Assembly: GCA_016218905.1 (NCBI GenBank)
Contig: JACRCS010000693.1
Coordinates: forward strand, 1 to 11,872
Source of the DNA: Deltaproteobacteria bacterium
GTDB taxonomy: Bacteria > Desulfobacterota_C > Deferrisomatia > Deferrisomatales > JACRMM01
DNA length: 11,872 nt
Reading direction: 5' to 3'
Within the stretch, counting starts at the first letter, position 1; the number at the start of each line of letters is the position of its first letter. Position numbers and translations under genes: made by a program. This document shows positions 1 to 7,067 of the stretch, in pieces. The notes beneath the pieces are model-generated. The model saw only the letters and a program-made list of their open reading frames with translations, made no database searches and was not told the origin of the DNA.

Positions 1-465
1 GGGACGGGGATCGACGACGGGGCCCTCGAGAGGAAGCGACGGGTGATCGAGGCCGCCCTGGCGCTCCACCGGCCGGACCCGGCGGACCCCGTGGGCGCCC
101 TCTCGGCGGTGGGCGGCCTCGAGATCGGAGGGATCGCCGGCGTGATCCTCGGGGGCGCAGCGGCGGGCATGCCGGTGGTGGTGGATGGTTTCATCTCCAC
201 GGCAGGGGCCCTCGTCGCCTGCGCGCTCGCGCCGCAGGCCCGCTCTTACCTCGTCGCCGGCCACCGATCGTTGGAGCCGGGGCACCGCATCATGCAGGAG
301 CACCTCGGGCTCGCGCCCCTTCTCGACCTGGACCTCCGGCTCGGGGAGGGCACCGGCGCGGCGCTCGCGATGCCGCTCGTGGACGGCGCGGCCGCGCTCT
401 TGCGGGAGATGGCCACCTTTGCCGAGGCGGGGGTCCACGAAGCCCACGCGGGGGATGGGGCGTGA
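1..465 (+). CDS. cobT: Nicotinate-nucleotide--dimethylbenzimidazole phosphoribosyltransferase CobT, C-terminal part (5' end outside window)
   Basis: CobT transfers phosphoribose from nicotinate mononucleotide to a benzimidazole base, giving the alpha-ribazole phosphate that becomes the lower ligand of B12. Reading from base 1 in frame 1 gives about 154 C-terminal residues. They begin with [20 protein letters not shown], followed by the glycine-rich [19 protein letters not shown], the [14 protein letters not shown] segment, and [10 protein letters not shown]. The [12 protein letters not shown] motif follows; in Salmonella CobT this loop carries the catalytic glutamate (Glu317). These blocks are in the family order, and the protein ends about 27 residues after the catalytic loop, as expected for a full C-terminus. 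The stop codon TGA (463-465) overlaps the GTG start of the next gene. Being directly upstream of bzaCDE, it most likely activates the DMB they make. The N-terminal half and start lie upstream. The family call is secure. Confidence 0.96.
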   Translation, partial: GTGIDDGALERKRRVIEAALALHRPDPADPVGALSAVGGLEIGGIAGVILGGAAAGMPVVVDGFISTAGALVACALAPQARSYLVAGHRSLEPGHRIMQEHLGLAPLLDLDLRLGEGTGAALAMPLVDGAAALLREMATFAEAGVHEAHAGDGA

Positions 466-2084
466 GCCCCTGGCCGCGGGACGAGCCCCTGCGGGGGGCC
501 CAAGATCTGGAGGACCTGGCCACCGCCGCCTGGCTCGCGGAGACGCTCTTCGCGGCGATCGAGCTCGGCGTGTTCGAGCGCCTCCGGGACGAGAACGTCG
601 CCCTCGGGGAGCTCGCGCGGCGGTGCGGGGCGGACGAGCCGGCCTTCGAGCGCCTGGCCCAGGCACTCTCGGCGCTCGGCCTCCTCTCGCTTTGCGAGGG
701 CCGGGCCGCGTGCACCGAGGTGGCTCGCCGCCACCTCGTCCCCGGGAGCGCCGGCTACCTGGGCCACTCCCTGGCCTACCGGCGCCGCCTCGCAGGAACC
801 TGGGCGAGGCTCGCCGACGCCGTGCGGACCGGGCGCTCCCCCGTGAAGCCTCCCGAAGGGGAGTGCGACGAGACCTATCGCGCGAGGGTGCGGGCCTACC
901 TGCTGGCCATGGACGACGTGGCCCGCCACAAGGCGGGGCTCATCGCCGACCGGCTCGACCTGTCCACGGTGTGCCCCCCGAGGCTTCTCGACCTGGGCGG
1001 CGGCGCCGGGGGCCTCACCGCCGGCCTCCTCTCCCGCAAGCCCGGCTGGATCGGCGTCGTCGCGGACATGCCCGAGGTCGCGGGCGAGGCGCGCCGGCTC
1101 TGGGCGGAGAGGGAGGGGGCCGGCGAGGTGCTCGCCCGGGAGCTCTTCGGAGGCGAGGGCGGGCCGCGCCTCGCGTTCACGGGCGTCGACCTCTTGGGCG
1201 AGGAGCTGCCTCGCCCGGCGGGCGGTGGCGGGTGGGGGGTGATCCTGGCCTCCAACATCGCCCACGCCTACGCGGCGCCCGAGGCCGGCGACCTCCTCGA
1301 CCGGGCCGCCCGCGCCCTCGCGCCCGACGGGCTCCTGGTGGTCCACGACTTCTGGACCGACGGGCCCGGCCGGGGTCCGGCCAAGGCGGCGGTCTTCGAC
1401 CTCCACATGCTCATCCACACCTACCAGGGCCGCACCTACCCCTGGACCTGGGCCCGGGACCGGTTGGCCGCCGGGGGGCTCCGCGTGGCCGGACCGGTCC
1501 AGTTGGGGGAGCGCCCCGGCGACGAGGACACGTCGCTCGTGGTGGGCGCCCGGAGCGAAGGCGCGCTCTCGGCCGTCCGGGCGGATGAGCTCCAGCGGCT
1601 CGACGGCGTGGCCCGGGAGCTCGGGTTCCTGCGCACCGCGCCGATCGCCCCCGACCGCGTGGTCGTCGCGGACTGGGTGCGGGAGAAGTGCCGGCACGGG
1701 TGTGCGCGGCACGGGCGAGGGGGGCAGTGCCCGCCCCGGTCCCCGGCGCCGGCCGACACGAGGGCGACGCTCTCGGGGTACCGTCGGGCGCTCCTGGTCC
1801 AGGGGGAGCCTCCGACGCCCGACTTCCACCGCCGGATGCTCGAGCTGGAGCGGGCGGCCTTTCTCTCGGGGCTCCCGAAGGCGCTCGCCTTCGTGGCGGG
1901 CCCGTGCAGCCTGTGCGCCGAGTGCGAGCCCGACGCCTGCCGACAGCCCCGACGCGCCCGTCCCTCCCTGGAGGCCTCGGGGGTGGACGTGTACGCCACG
2001 GCGCACGCTGTGGGCTGGCGCCTGACCCCGATCCGCGAGGCCGATTCGCCCGTAACCTACGTCGGCCTTCTCTTGGTGGAGTGA
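462..2084 (+). CDS. bzaC: BzaC-type 5-hydroxybenzimidazole O-methyltransferase fused to a C-terminal DUF2284-like cysteine-rich domain
   Basis: BzaC methylates the hydroxyl of 5-hydroxybenzimidazole using S-adenosylmethionine, giving 5-methoxybenzimidazole in anaerobic DMB synthesis. The 540-residue product starts at GTG (462), overlapping the cobT stop by 4 bp. Residues about 15-95 resemble the winged-helix dimerisation domain of Methyltransf_2 enzymes. Residues about 100-365 are the catalytic domain, with SAM motif [12 protein letters not shown] (175-185), the acidic VVADMPEV (199-206), SNIAHAY (264-270, the place of the usual N-x-x-H motif) and LLVVHDFW (291-298). Residues about 372-540 form a separate domain resembling DUF2284 (predicted metal-binding), with Cys410, 414, 423, 482, 485, 488 and 493. 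A stand-alone O-methyltransferase would end near residue 365, so the tail is an added module; its role is unknown. The operon position between cobT and two B12-binding radical SAM genes supports BzaC over other O-methyltransferases. The substrate is inferred from context. Confidence 0.85.
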   Translation: MSPWPRDEPLRGAQDLEDLATAAWLAETLFAAIELGVFERLRDENVALGELARRCGADEPAFERLAQALSALGLLSLCEGRAACTEVARRHLVPGSAGYLGHSLAYRRRLAGTWARLADAVRTGRSPVKPPEGECDETYRARVRAYLLAMDDVARHKAGLIADRLDLSTVCPPRLLDLGGGAGGLTAGLLSRKPGWIGVVADMPEVAGEARRLWAEREGAGEVLARELFGGEGGPRLAFTGVDLLGEELPRPAGGGGWGVILASNIAHAYAAPEAGDLLDRAARALAPDGLLVVHDFWTDGPGRGPAKAAVFDLHMLIHTYQGRTYPWTWARDRLAAGGLRVAGPVQLGERPGDEDTSLVVGARSEGALSAVRADELQRLDGVARELGFLRTAPIAPDRVVVADWVREKCRHGCARHGRGGQCPPRSPAPADTRATLSGYRRALLVQGEPPTPDFHRRMLELERAAFLSGLPKALAFVAGPCSLCAECEPDACRQPRRARPSLEASGVDVYATAHAVGWRLTPIREADSPVTYVGLLLVE

Positions 2085-2090
2085 ACGGCG

Positions 2091-3461
2091 ATGAGAGTGC
2101 TCCTGGTCCAGGCCCCCTCGGTGGAGGGGCCCTCCTCTGAGATCGTCGCCCCCCTGGGGCTCGGGGCGGTGGCGGCCGCGGCCCGCCGGGCCGGGCACGA
2201 GGTCCACCTCCTCGACCTGAACACTGTGGCGACGCCCTTCCCCTCCCTTGCGGCGGCGCTGGCGCGCCTCGATCCTGAAGTAGTCGGGGTAGGGCTTCGC
2301 AACATCGATCCCCTCGCGAACCGCCGTCACTCGTACCTTCCCCCGTTCGCGGCGCTGCTCGCCACGGTTCGCCGGGCCCTGCCGCACGCTTCCCTGGTGG
2401 TGGGAGGGGCGGGGTTCTCCATGTTCGCGGCCGAGCTCATGGGCCGCTATCCGGACCTCGACGCCGGGATCGTGCTCGAGGGGGAGGAGACCTTCCCCTC
2501 GCTCCTGGCCCGCCTGGAGGCGGGAGAGGGCTTCTCCGAGGTGGCGGGCCATCCCGGGACGATCGTGCGCCCTCGGCGGCGAGAGACGGGCCTCGTGGCG
2601 GGCCCCGAGCGGGCCCGGCTCTCCCCGGCGGCCCTGAGCGCCCCGAGGGACTGGCTGCCCGCCTTCGTCGACCCCTACCGGGGAAAGACCTCCTACGCGC
2701 CGGCCGTCGGCGTGGAGACCAAGCGCGGCTGCCCCCTCGGCTGCTCCTACTGCGTCTACCCCGCCCTCCAGGGGCGACGGCTGCGCTTCCGCACGCCCGA
2801 GGCCATCGTGGACGAGGTGGAGCTCCTTCACCGAGAGGCCGGGGTCGAGTGGGTGCACTTCACCGACCCGGTGCTCAACCTCCCCCCGGAGCACTTCCGG
2901 GAGGTGTGCCGAAGGCTCCTGGACCGGAAGCTCCCGGTGCGGTGGACCGGCTTCTTCCGGGAGGACGCCCTCACCCGGGAGGACGCCGAACTCGCGGTGA
3001 GCGCGGGCTGCGCCGCCTTCCAGTTCTCCGGCGACGGCACCTGCGATCGGACCCTCGCGCGGCTCCGCAAGGGCTTCACCCGCGACGACCTCCTCCGGGT
3101 GGCCCGGTCGGTGGCCGCCACCGACGCCCTGGCCGTCTACCACTTCATGGTGAACGTTCCCGGCACCGACGACGCAGTCGCCCGGGACGCCGCGGAACTC
3201 GTCGACCGCCTCCACGACCTGCACGAGCCACGAATGAACCTCGGAGCCATCGTGCTCAACAATCTGAGGGTCTACCCGGGAACCCCCCTGGCCGAGGAGT
3301 TGACGGCCGCAGGCCGGCTCGCCCCGGGGCAGTCGCTCCTCTTCCCCACCTACCACGACCCGGAGCCGTTTCGCGGCCTTCGCTACGAGCTGGAGCAGCA
3401 CCATCAAGTGCGCGCCTGCCGCTGGACCCCGGACTGCGCCGTCGACGAGGAACTCCCATGA
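2091..3461 (+). CDS. bzaD: B12-binding-domain radical SAM enzyme, BzaD-type (methylation step of anaerobic DMB synthesis)
   Basis: This 456-residue protein has a cobalamin-binding fold at about 1-150 (MRVLLVQAP, then PLGLGAVAAAARRAGHEVHL, VVGVGL, VVGGAGFS, IVLEGEETFPSLL). A radical SAM domain runs from about 205 to 430, with the [4Fe-4S] ligands Cys214, Cys218 and Cys221 in KRGCPLGCSYC (CxxxCxxC). FTDPVLNL (257-264) and VYPGTPL (394-400) are typical downstream strand and loop motifs of this class. In characterised bza operons BzaD converts 5-methoxybenzimidazole to 5-methoxy-6-methylbenzimidazole. The ATG at 2091 lies 6 bp after bzaC, with a GGTGGAG Shine-Dalgarno across the bzaC stop, and the product begins at the usual first strand of the B12 domain. 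The cysteine pair C443/C449 near the C-terminus is of unknown use. The enzyme class is certain. BzaD rather than BzaE is assigned from gene order (C-D-E), so the two could be swapped. Confidence 0.82.
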   Translation: MRVLLVQAPSVEGPSSEIVAPLGLGAVAAAARRAGHEVHLLDLNTVATPFPSLAAALARLDPEVVGVGLRNIDPLANRRHSYLPPFAALLATVRRALPHASLVVGGAGFSMFAAELMGRYPDLDAGIVLEGEETFPSLLARLEAGEGFSEVAGHPGTIVRPRRRETGLVAGPERARLSPAALSAPRDWLPAFVDPYRGKTSYAPAVGVETKRGCPLGCSYCVYPALQGRRLRFRTPEAIVDEVELLHREAGVEWVHFTDPVLNLPPEHFREVCRRLLDRKLPVRWTGFFREDALTREDAELAVSAGCAAFQFSGDGTCDRTLARLRKGFTRDDLLRVARSVAATDALAVYHFMVNVPGTDDAVARDAAELVDRLHDLHEPRMNLGAIVLNNLRVYPGTPLAEELTAAGRLAPGQSLLFPTYHDPEPFRGLRYELEQHHQVRACRWTPDCAVDEELP

Positions 3462-5008
3462 GCCGCACGCCCATCCCCGCCCACGGCGCCCTGCGAGTCG
3501 CCCTCCTGGAGCCTCCCCGGGAGTCGAGCTGGACCCACATCAACGACATCGCCAACGCGCCGTTGTCGAGCAGCCTCATGACCGGCTACGCCGCGGCCTC
3601 GCTCGCGGCCCGAGGGCACAACGTGTCGGTGGTGGACGCCCACATGGGGGCGCTCTCGCCCGCTGCCGCGGTGGCGGCGGTGGCGGCGGCGAAGCCCGAC
3701 CTGGTGGGGGTGCACCTCGTCTACGACTGGTCCGACGGGGCCCACGTGCGCCGCCTTCTGGCCGAGGTGAGCGAGGCCGCCGGGGGCGTAGCCCTGGTCC
3801 TCTACGGGTTCTACCCCACCTTCGCCCACCGGGAGCTACTCCGGACCCTGCCGGAGGCGGGGGCGGCGATCCTGGGGGAGCCCGAGGAGACGCTCGCCGA
3901 CGTGGCGGCCGCCGTTGCCGCGGGTTCGCGGCTGCCCGAGGGCCTCGGCTCGATCCCCGGCCTCGCCCTGCGCCGCAACGGCTCTGCGGCCCTGACCCCC
4001 GGCCGGCCCCCCATCGCCGACCTCGACGCGCTTCCCTTTCCCCACCGGACCCCCGAGATGCTCGGCCTGAGGGAGGTGAACGTGGCCGGGAGCCGCGGGT
4101 GCTACGGGGCGTGTACCTTCTGCACCATCAACCCCTTCTACGGGCCCCGCTCGGGCTGGCGGCCGCGCCGCCCGGAGAGCGTAGTCGACGAGATGGCCGC
4201 GGCACTCGAGGCGCACCCCGAGAAGAAGCGGTTCTATTTCGTGGACCCCAACTTCTTCGGGCCGGGGGAGCGGGGGCGCAGCCGCGCGCTCGCCCTCGGC
4301 CGGCTGATCCGGGAGCGGTTCTCGGTGAAGTTCGGGCTCGAGGGGAGGGTCAACGACATCGACGAGGAGGTGGTAGGGGCTTTGGTGGAGGCGGGGTTCG
4401 ACGAGATCCTGATCGGGCTCGAGAGCGGCTCGAACGCGACGCTGGCGCGTCTGAACAAGAAGACCACGGTGGACCAGAACCGGCGCGCCCTTCGCATCCT
4501 CCGGGCCCACGGGGTGGAGCCCAACGTCGGCTTCATCATGTTCGAGCCGGAGAGCACGCTGGAGGACGTACGGGTGAACCTCGCGTTCCTCGAGGAGGTG
4601 GAGCTGCTGTCGCGCCTGAGCGTCACGGCCAACGTGCTCTACCACCAGCAGATCCTCCTCGCCCCGACGCCCGCCTACCGCAGCGCCCTCGCGGAGGGGC
4701 GCCTCGTCGTCTCCCCCGTGAACGCCTACGAGGGGACCCTGCCCTACCGCCACCCCGAGGTTGCCTTTCTCGCCGAGACCATGGCGGAGGGCTGCCGCCA
4801 CGTCTTCGCGGGGCTGCCCGTCGAGGTCTGGCTGTGCGGCGATCAGGCGGCCGACCCGGTGCTGAAGAGGCTCAACGACCGTCTGGTCTCCCTCTTCCGG
4901 CGCCTTCTCGACGCCCTCGCGGCCAAAACGCTCCTGCCCTCCCCGGGGGCCGCCCGCGAGGTGGTCGACGAGGTCAAGGGATACCTCGCGGCAGCGCACC
5001 CGACCTGA
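3458..5008 (+). CDS. bzaE: B12-binding-domain radical SAM enzyme, BzaE-type (final step to 5,6-dimethylbenzimidazole)
   Basis: The 516-residue protein starts at ATG 3458, overlapping the bzaD stop in an ATGA arrangement, with GACGAGG 7 bp upstream as Shine-Dalgarno. The reading frame is open well upstream of this ATG, but that part is antisense-free shadow inside bzaD. Residues about 10-175 form the cobalamin-binding domain (RVALLEPP, LMTGYAAASLAARGHNVSVV, LVGVHLVYD, AAILGEPEETLADV). The radical SAM core follows from about 205, with Cys215, Cys219 and Cys222 in SRGCYGACTFC. FVDPNFF (261-267), LIGLESGSN (318-326) and VGFIMFEPESTLEDV (357-371) are class motifs. BzaE is known to convert 5-methoxy-6-methylbenzimidazole to DMB. 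The exact step is assigned from operon order. Residues about 430-516 are a helical tail without a recognised motif. The next gene begins 54 bp later, after a possible new promoter. Confidence 0.82.
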   Translation: MSRTPIPAHGALRVALLEPPRESSWTHINDIANAPLSSSLMTGYAAASLAARGHNVSVVDAHMGALSPAAAVAAVAAAKPDLVGVHLVYDWSDGAHVRRLLAEVSEAAGGVALVLYGFYPTFAHRELLRTLPEAGAAILGEPEETLADVAAAVAAGSRLPEGLGSIPGLALRRNGSAALTPGRPPIADLDALPFPHRTPEMLGLREVNVAGSRGCYGACTFCTINPFYGPRSGWRPRRPESVVDEMAAALEAHPEKKRFYFVDPNFFGPGERGRSRALALGRLIRERFSVKFGLEGRVNDIDEEVVGALVEAGFDEILIGLESGSNATLARLNKKTTVDQNRRALRILRAHGVEPNVGFIMFEPESTLEDVRVNLAFLEEVELLSRLSVTANVLYHQQILLAPTPAYRSALAEGRLVVSPVNAYEGTLPYRHPEVAFLAETMAEGCRHVFAGLPVEVWLCGDQAADPVLKRLNDRLVSLFRRLLDALAAKTLLPSPGAAREVVDEVKGYLAAAHPT

Positions 5009-5019
5009 CCCGGATTCGG

Positions 5020-5028
5020 TGCTATGAT
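5020..5028 (+). promoter_or_regulatory. Candidate extended -10 promoter between bzaE and the small cysteine-rich gene
   Basis: TGCTATGAT contains TATGAT at 5023-5028, five of six matches to TATAAT, preceded by the TG of an extended -10. The sequence 17 bp upstream, CCGACC at 5000-5005, is a poor -35 (GAC shared with TTGACA), as extended -10 promoters often tolerate. Transcription would begin near 5035, just ahead of the Shine-Dalgarno at 5047. It stands out in a GC-rich gap, but no start site is demonstrated, and the downstream genes could simply be read through from the bza operon. Confidence 0.35.
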
Positions 5029-5046
5029 GGCGACCCGCGGGGGCAG

Positions 5047-5053
5047 AGGAGGT
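5047..5053 (+). promoter_or_regulatory. Strong Shine-Dalgarno fixing the start of the 62-residue gene
   Basis: AGGAGGT is a full-length anti-16S match and lies 9 bases before ATG 5063. The frame is also open from an ATG at 5024, but that start has no comparable ribosome binding site and would add a low-complexity GGRGGG-type extension. This decides for 5063. Confidence 0.75.
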
Positions 5054-5062
5054 GGGACGAGG

Positions 5063-5251
5063 ATGGGAAGCGAAGCCAGTTGCCCGAGACGAGGAGAGAT
5101 CGAGCGGACCTGCTCCTGCCCGAAGGTCGACTGTCCCCGACATGGCCTTTGTTGCGAGTGCATCGTGGAGCACAAGGGAAGGGTCGGGGAGTCGCTCGTG
5201 AAGCGGCTGCCGCATTGCCTTCGGGATTTGTTGGCGGGGGAGGCCGAGTGA
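5063..5251 (+). CDS. Small cysteine-rich protein, DUF6485-like
   Basis: This is a 62-residue soluble protein with seven cysteines, mostly in CSCPKVDCPRHGLCCECIVE (residues about 17-36), then a basic helix and LPHCLRDLL near the end. The spacing C-x-C-x4-C-x5-C-C-x-C followed by a charged stretch and a late LP-x-C resembles the short DUF6485-type proteins of anaerobes, recalled from family knowledge and not searched. The cysteines suggest binding of zinc or an iron-sulfur cluster; the function is unknown. The start at 5063 follows from a strong Shine-Dalgarno. The stop overlaps the GTG of the next gene by 4 bp, so the two are probably translated together. There is no signal peptide or membrane segment. 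Confidence 0.8.
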   Translation: MGSEASCPRRGEIERTCSCPKVDCPRHGLCCECIVEHKGRVGESLVKRLPHCLRDLLAGEAE

Positions 5252-5895
5252 CCCCGATCTGGATCATCGGTGCGGGTCACTTCGGGCGCCACGCCGCCGA
5301 CGGGCTGTCCCGGGCCCGCCCAGGCGTTCGCCTGCTCCTCGTCGACCCCTGCGCCGAGAACCTGGCTCGCGCCCGGGGCCCGAGGCGCTGCCTCGAAGAG
5401 GCTGACGGAGTCCCGTTTCTGGCCCAGCGGCTCGGCGCGGGGGACGAGCCGGAGTGGATCGTCCCCGCGGTGCCCCTCCACCTCGCGGTCGAGTGGTGCC
5501 TGGCCCGGCTCGACCCGGGCCGGTTCCGGCGCAGGCCCGTCCCCCCGGAGGCGGAGCTGCTTCTTCCGAACCCCATGGGCGGCCCCCTTGGAGACCTCTA
5601 CGTGAGCCACGCCCGATTTCGCTGCCCCTCCGACTGCCCGGAGCCGGAGGACCTCTGCACGGTGACCCGCAAGCCCCGGGAGCGAAACCTGTTCGAGGTG
5701 TTGGGGGAACTCAAGGTGCCGGCGCAGGAGAGCCTGGTCGTGCGAAGCCACCAGCTGGGCGCGGGGATCGGAGGCTACCGCCCTGCGCAGCTCCTCGACC
5801 TGCTCGTGGCGGTGGAGCGGGGGGGCGAGCGGCTCCTGGTGAGCACGGCCTGCCGGTGCCACGGCGTCCTGACCGCCCTGGAGCGGGTCGGATGA
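5248..5895 (+). CDS. Uncharacterised Rossmann-fold protein with cysteine motif CPSDCPEPEDLC
   Basis: The 215-residue product starts at GTG 5248, overlapping the preceding stop (GTGA), with a G-rich GGCGGGGGAGG a few bases upstream. The frame is open far upstream, but only from here does the product make sense: residues 1-35 are a dinucleotide-binding beta-alpha-beta unit (IWIIGAGHFGRHAADGL, then LLLVDP with an acidic Asp33, which favours NAD). After that, IVPAVPLHLAVEWCL (71-85) continues the fold. Distinctive later motifs are LLLPNPMGGPLGDLYVSHA (104-122), CPSDCPEPEDLCTVT (126-140) and STACRCHGVL (199-208). The cysteine triplet plus the C-x-C-H motif could bind a metal or cluster. I do not recognise a named family. 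It may be a redox or metal-handling partner of the small cysteine-rich protein. A dehydrogenase catalytic site is not evident. Confidence 0.8.
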   Translation: MTPIWIIGAGHFGRHAADGLSRARPGVRLLLVDPCAENLARARGPRRCLEEADGVPFLAQRLGAGDEPEWIVPAVPLHLAVEWCLARLDPGRFRRRPVPPEAELLLPNPMGGPLGDLYVSHARFRCPSDCPEPEDLCTVTRKPRERNLFEVLGELKVPAQESLVVRSHQLGAGIGGYRPAQLLDLLVAVERGGERLLVSTACRCHGVLTALERVG

Positions 5896-5913
5896 AGCCC
5901 CGCCCCGGGGCTT
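5895..5913. terminator. Short GC hairpin between convergent genes, possible weak terminator
   Basis: AAGCCCC (5895-5901) and GGGGCTT (5907-5913) form a 7-bp stem with a 5-base loop, immediately after the stop of the Rossmann gene and 48 bp before the end of the convergent DUF1638 gene. Neither strand has a T tract next to it, so it is not a classical intrinsic terminator. It may aid termination or protect the 3' end. Confidence 0.3.
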
Positions 5914-5961
5914 GAACGCTCTCGGGGATTTCTCGGGCAGCCCCGGCGAAAGGCCTGGTCC

Positions 5962-6768
5962 TCAGCAGCCGTCGGGGCCGAAGAGGTGCGTCACGGTGAT
6001 GGGTTCGCCGACGGGCAGCGCGACGATCTCCGAGTCCCAGGGGCCGGCGAAGAGCCGCTCGAGGAGCTGGATCGAACCGTCGACGAGGGTGTGGTCGAGG
6101 TCGAGCTCGCCCGCCAGGCTCTCGGTTTCGCGGCGGGCCTCCGCCACGTCGAAGGCGCCGGTGTCGATGAGCGTGATGCGCTCGTACGCCCCCATGGTGA
6201 CCTTCCGAAGCCTCCGGGCCCTCTCCGGGCCGAACCGCCGAACCCACTCGTCGAAGCTCTCGAGCATGGGGTTGTCGTGGCAGAGCCAGCCCTTCGTGAA
6301 GTAGAAGGCGCGGGCGTCGCGGCAGATTTCCTCGCGGGTGCAGCCCCGGTTGAGAAAGAGCGAGATGCAGTCGTCCACCCGCGGAAACGCGAGCCTCACC
6401 CTCCTCGAGGCGAGTCCCAGGAGGCCGTTGCCGCAGTACCCGAGAGCCAGGAGCACGTCTTCGACCGGCTCCAGGGTTACGGCCTCGCCCCGCCCCCCGG
6501 CGGAGCCTCGGCCCGGGCGCACCGAGGGAAGCGACACGGAGCGCCCTGCGAGGGCGCCGTCGTCCACCCGATCGATCAAGTCCTGGAGGTAGGACCGGAG
6601 GTCCTCCGGCCGTTCGTGCAGGCCGGCCGGGATCCAGACGAGCGGGGGCCGAGGTTCGGACCGTCGGCCGCGCGCCAAAAGGACCTCGTCTTCGATCATT
6701 TCGCACGCCAAAATTACGGCTGCGCTTGCGGGGCCTGGAATCTCGAGGGGCGTCTCTTCACGTGGCAT
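5962..6768 (-). CDS. DUF1638 family protein
   Basis: The 268-residue product, from ATG 6768, begins with a short leader, then AAVILACEMIEDEVLLA (residues 16-32), as DUF1638 proteins do. It continues with IPAGLHERPEDLRSYLQDLI (46-65), LALGYCGNGLLGL (108-119), FPRVDDCISLFL (128-139), RAFYFTKGWL (153-162), YERITLIDTG (195-204) and a C-terminal GEPITVTHLF. These blocks match the family pattern: an LH-x-x-P loop, a YG/YC-x-C-like turn, an R-x-x-D-C-I block and a tail strand. Conserved Cys22, Cys112 and Cys134 could bind metal. The family is uncharacterised and often lies near corrinoid methyltransferase genes in anaerobes, which fits a neighbour of a B12 operon (family knowledge plus inference). 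The frame is open further upstream to 6960, but that extension is low-complexity and not family-like. The Shine-Dalgarno before 6768 is weak, so the start is uncertain by some residues. A Gly/Arg-rich insert lies near 80-97. Confidence 0.85.
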   Translation of the reverse strand: MPREETPLEIPGPASAAVILACEMIEDEVLLARGRRSEPRPPLVWIPAGLHERPEDLRSYLQDLIDRVDDGALAGRSVSLPSVRPGRGSAGGRGEAVTLEPVEDVLLALGYCGNGLLGLASRRVRLAFPRVDDCISLFLNRGCTREEICRDARAFYFTKGWLCHDNPMLESFDEWVRRFGPERARRLRKVTMGAYERITLIDTGAFDVAEARRETESLAGELDLDHTLVDGSIQLLERLFAGPWDSEIVALPVGEPITVTHLFGPDGC

Positions 6769-7067
6769 GGGAACAGGATACGCCCGGTTCACCTCGTGGG
6801 GAAGCGCTGCAGCCGTCGGCCGAAGATCCTGGCCGCGAGCACTCTCCGAGCGCGGTTTTTCTCTTGCGGCCCCCCGGTCAATCGACCAGATTGACACAGC
6901 ATGTCCCCCCGTCCCCGGCAGCCCGGCATCCATCGTGCAGAGTATTTCCTCCGTATCCACGGGCGTCCGTCGAACCCTTCACCGTTCCCGCCGTCCCTAG
7001 GACCCCGCGGGTCGGCCCTCTCCCCCCGTGCGGTTGACACGATTTGCGCGCCCGATGCGAGAGAATC
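6769..7067. other. Divergent intergenic region between the DUF1638 gene and the histidine kinase
   Basis: This 299-bp gap separates two divergently transcribed genes and should carry both promoters. It contains a perfect 7+7 bp inverted repeat (6877-6895) and a smaller inverted repeat GACCC-CGC-GGGTC (7001-7013). Two TTGACA hexamers on the + strand (6891-6896 and 7034-7039) lack a good -10 at the usual spacing. I see no convincing coding region, tRNA or riboswitch in it. Open frames crossing it are low-complexity products of GC bias. Confidence 0.6.
6877..6895. promoter_or_regulatory. Perfect 7+7 bp inverted repeat, candidate operator
   Basis: GTCAATC (6877-6883) and GATTGAC (6889-6895) are exact reverse complements separated by GACCA, giving a 19-bp dyad centred on 6886. 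It is AT-richer than its surroundings and sits in a divergent intergenic region, 109 bp upstream of the DUF1638 start and about 172 bp upstream of the kinase start. The geometry suits a dimeric regulator binding one face of DNA. The regulator is not identified. The kinase's own partner, an NtrC-family activator with a Fis-type helix-turn-helix, is one possibility. Confidence 0.45.

Noticed and set aside
246..3407. 1053-codon open frame on the minus strand opposite cobT, bzaC and bzaD
   Set aside because: It is antisense to three well-recognised genes, its product is Gly/Arg/Pro/His-rich without any domain pattern, and such frames are expected at this GC content.
3836..5215. 459-codon minus-strand frame opposite bzaE
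   Set aside because: Antisense to a gene with clear radical SAM motifs, low-complexity composition, no recognisable domain.
4099..5247. Open frame upstream of the Rossmann protein in the same frame, giving a 598-residue product
   Set aside because: The upstream part overlaps bzaE in another frame and is Arg/Gly-rich noise. The real protein starts at GTG 5248 with the Rossmann fold.
6769..6960. N-terminal extension of the DUF1638 protein to ATG 6960
   Set aside because: The 64 extra residues do not resemble the family, and the extension would cover the inverted repeat and the likely promoter.
7034..7066. TTGACA at 7034-7039 as the -35 of a kinase promoter, or TTGACACGATTTGC as a sigma54 promoter
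   Set aside because: No hexamer resembling TATAAT occurs 16-18 bp downstream, and for sigma54 the GG/GC spacing is wrong (8 in place of 10 bases, with GA in place of GG).
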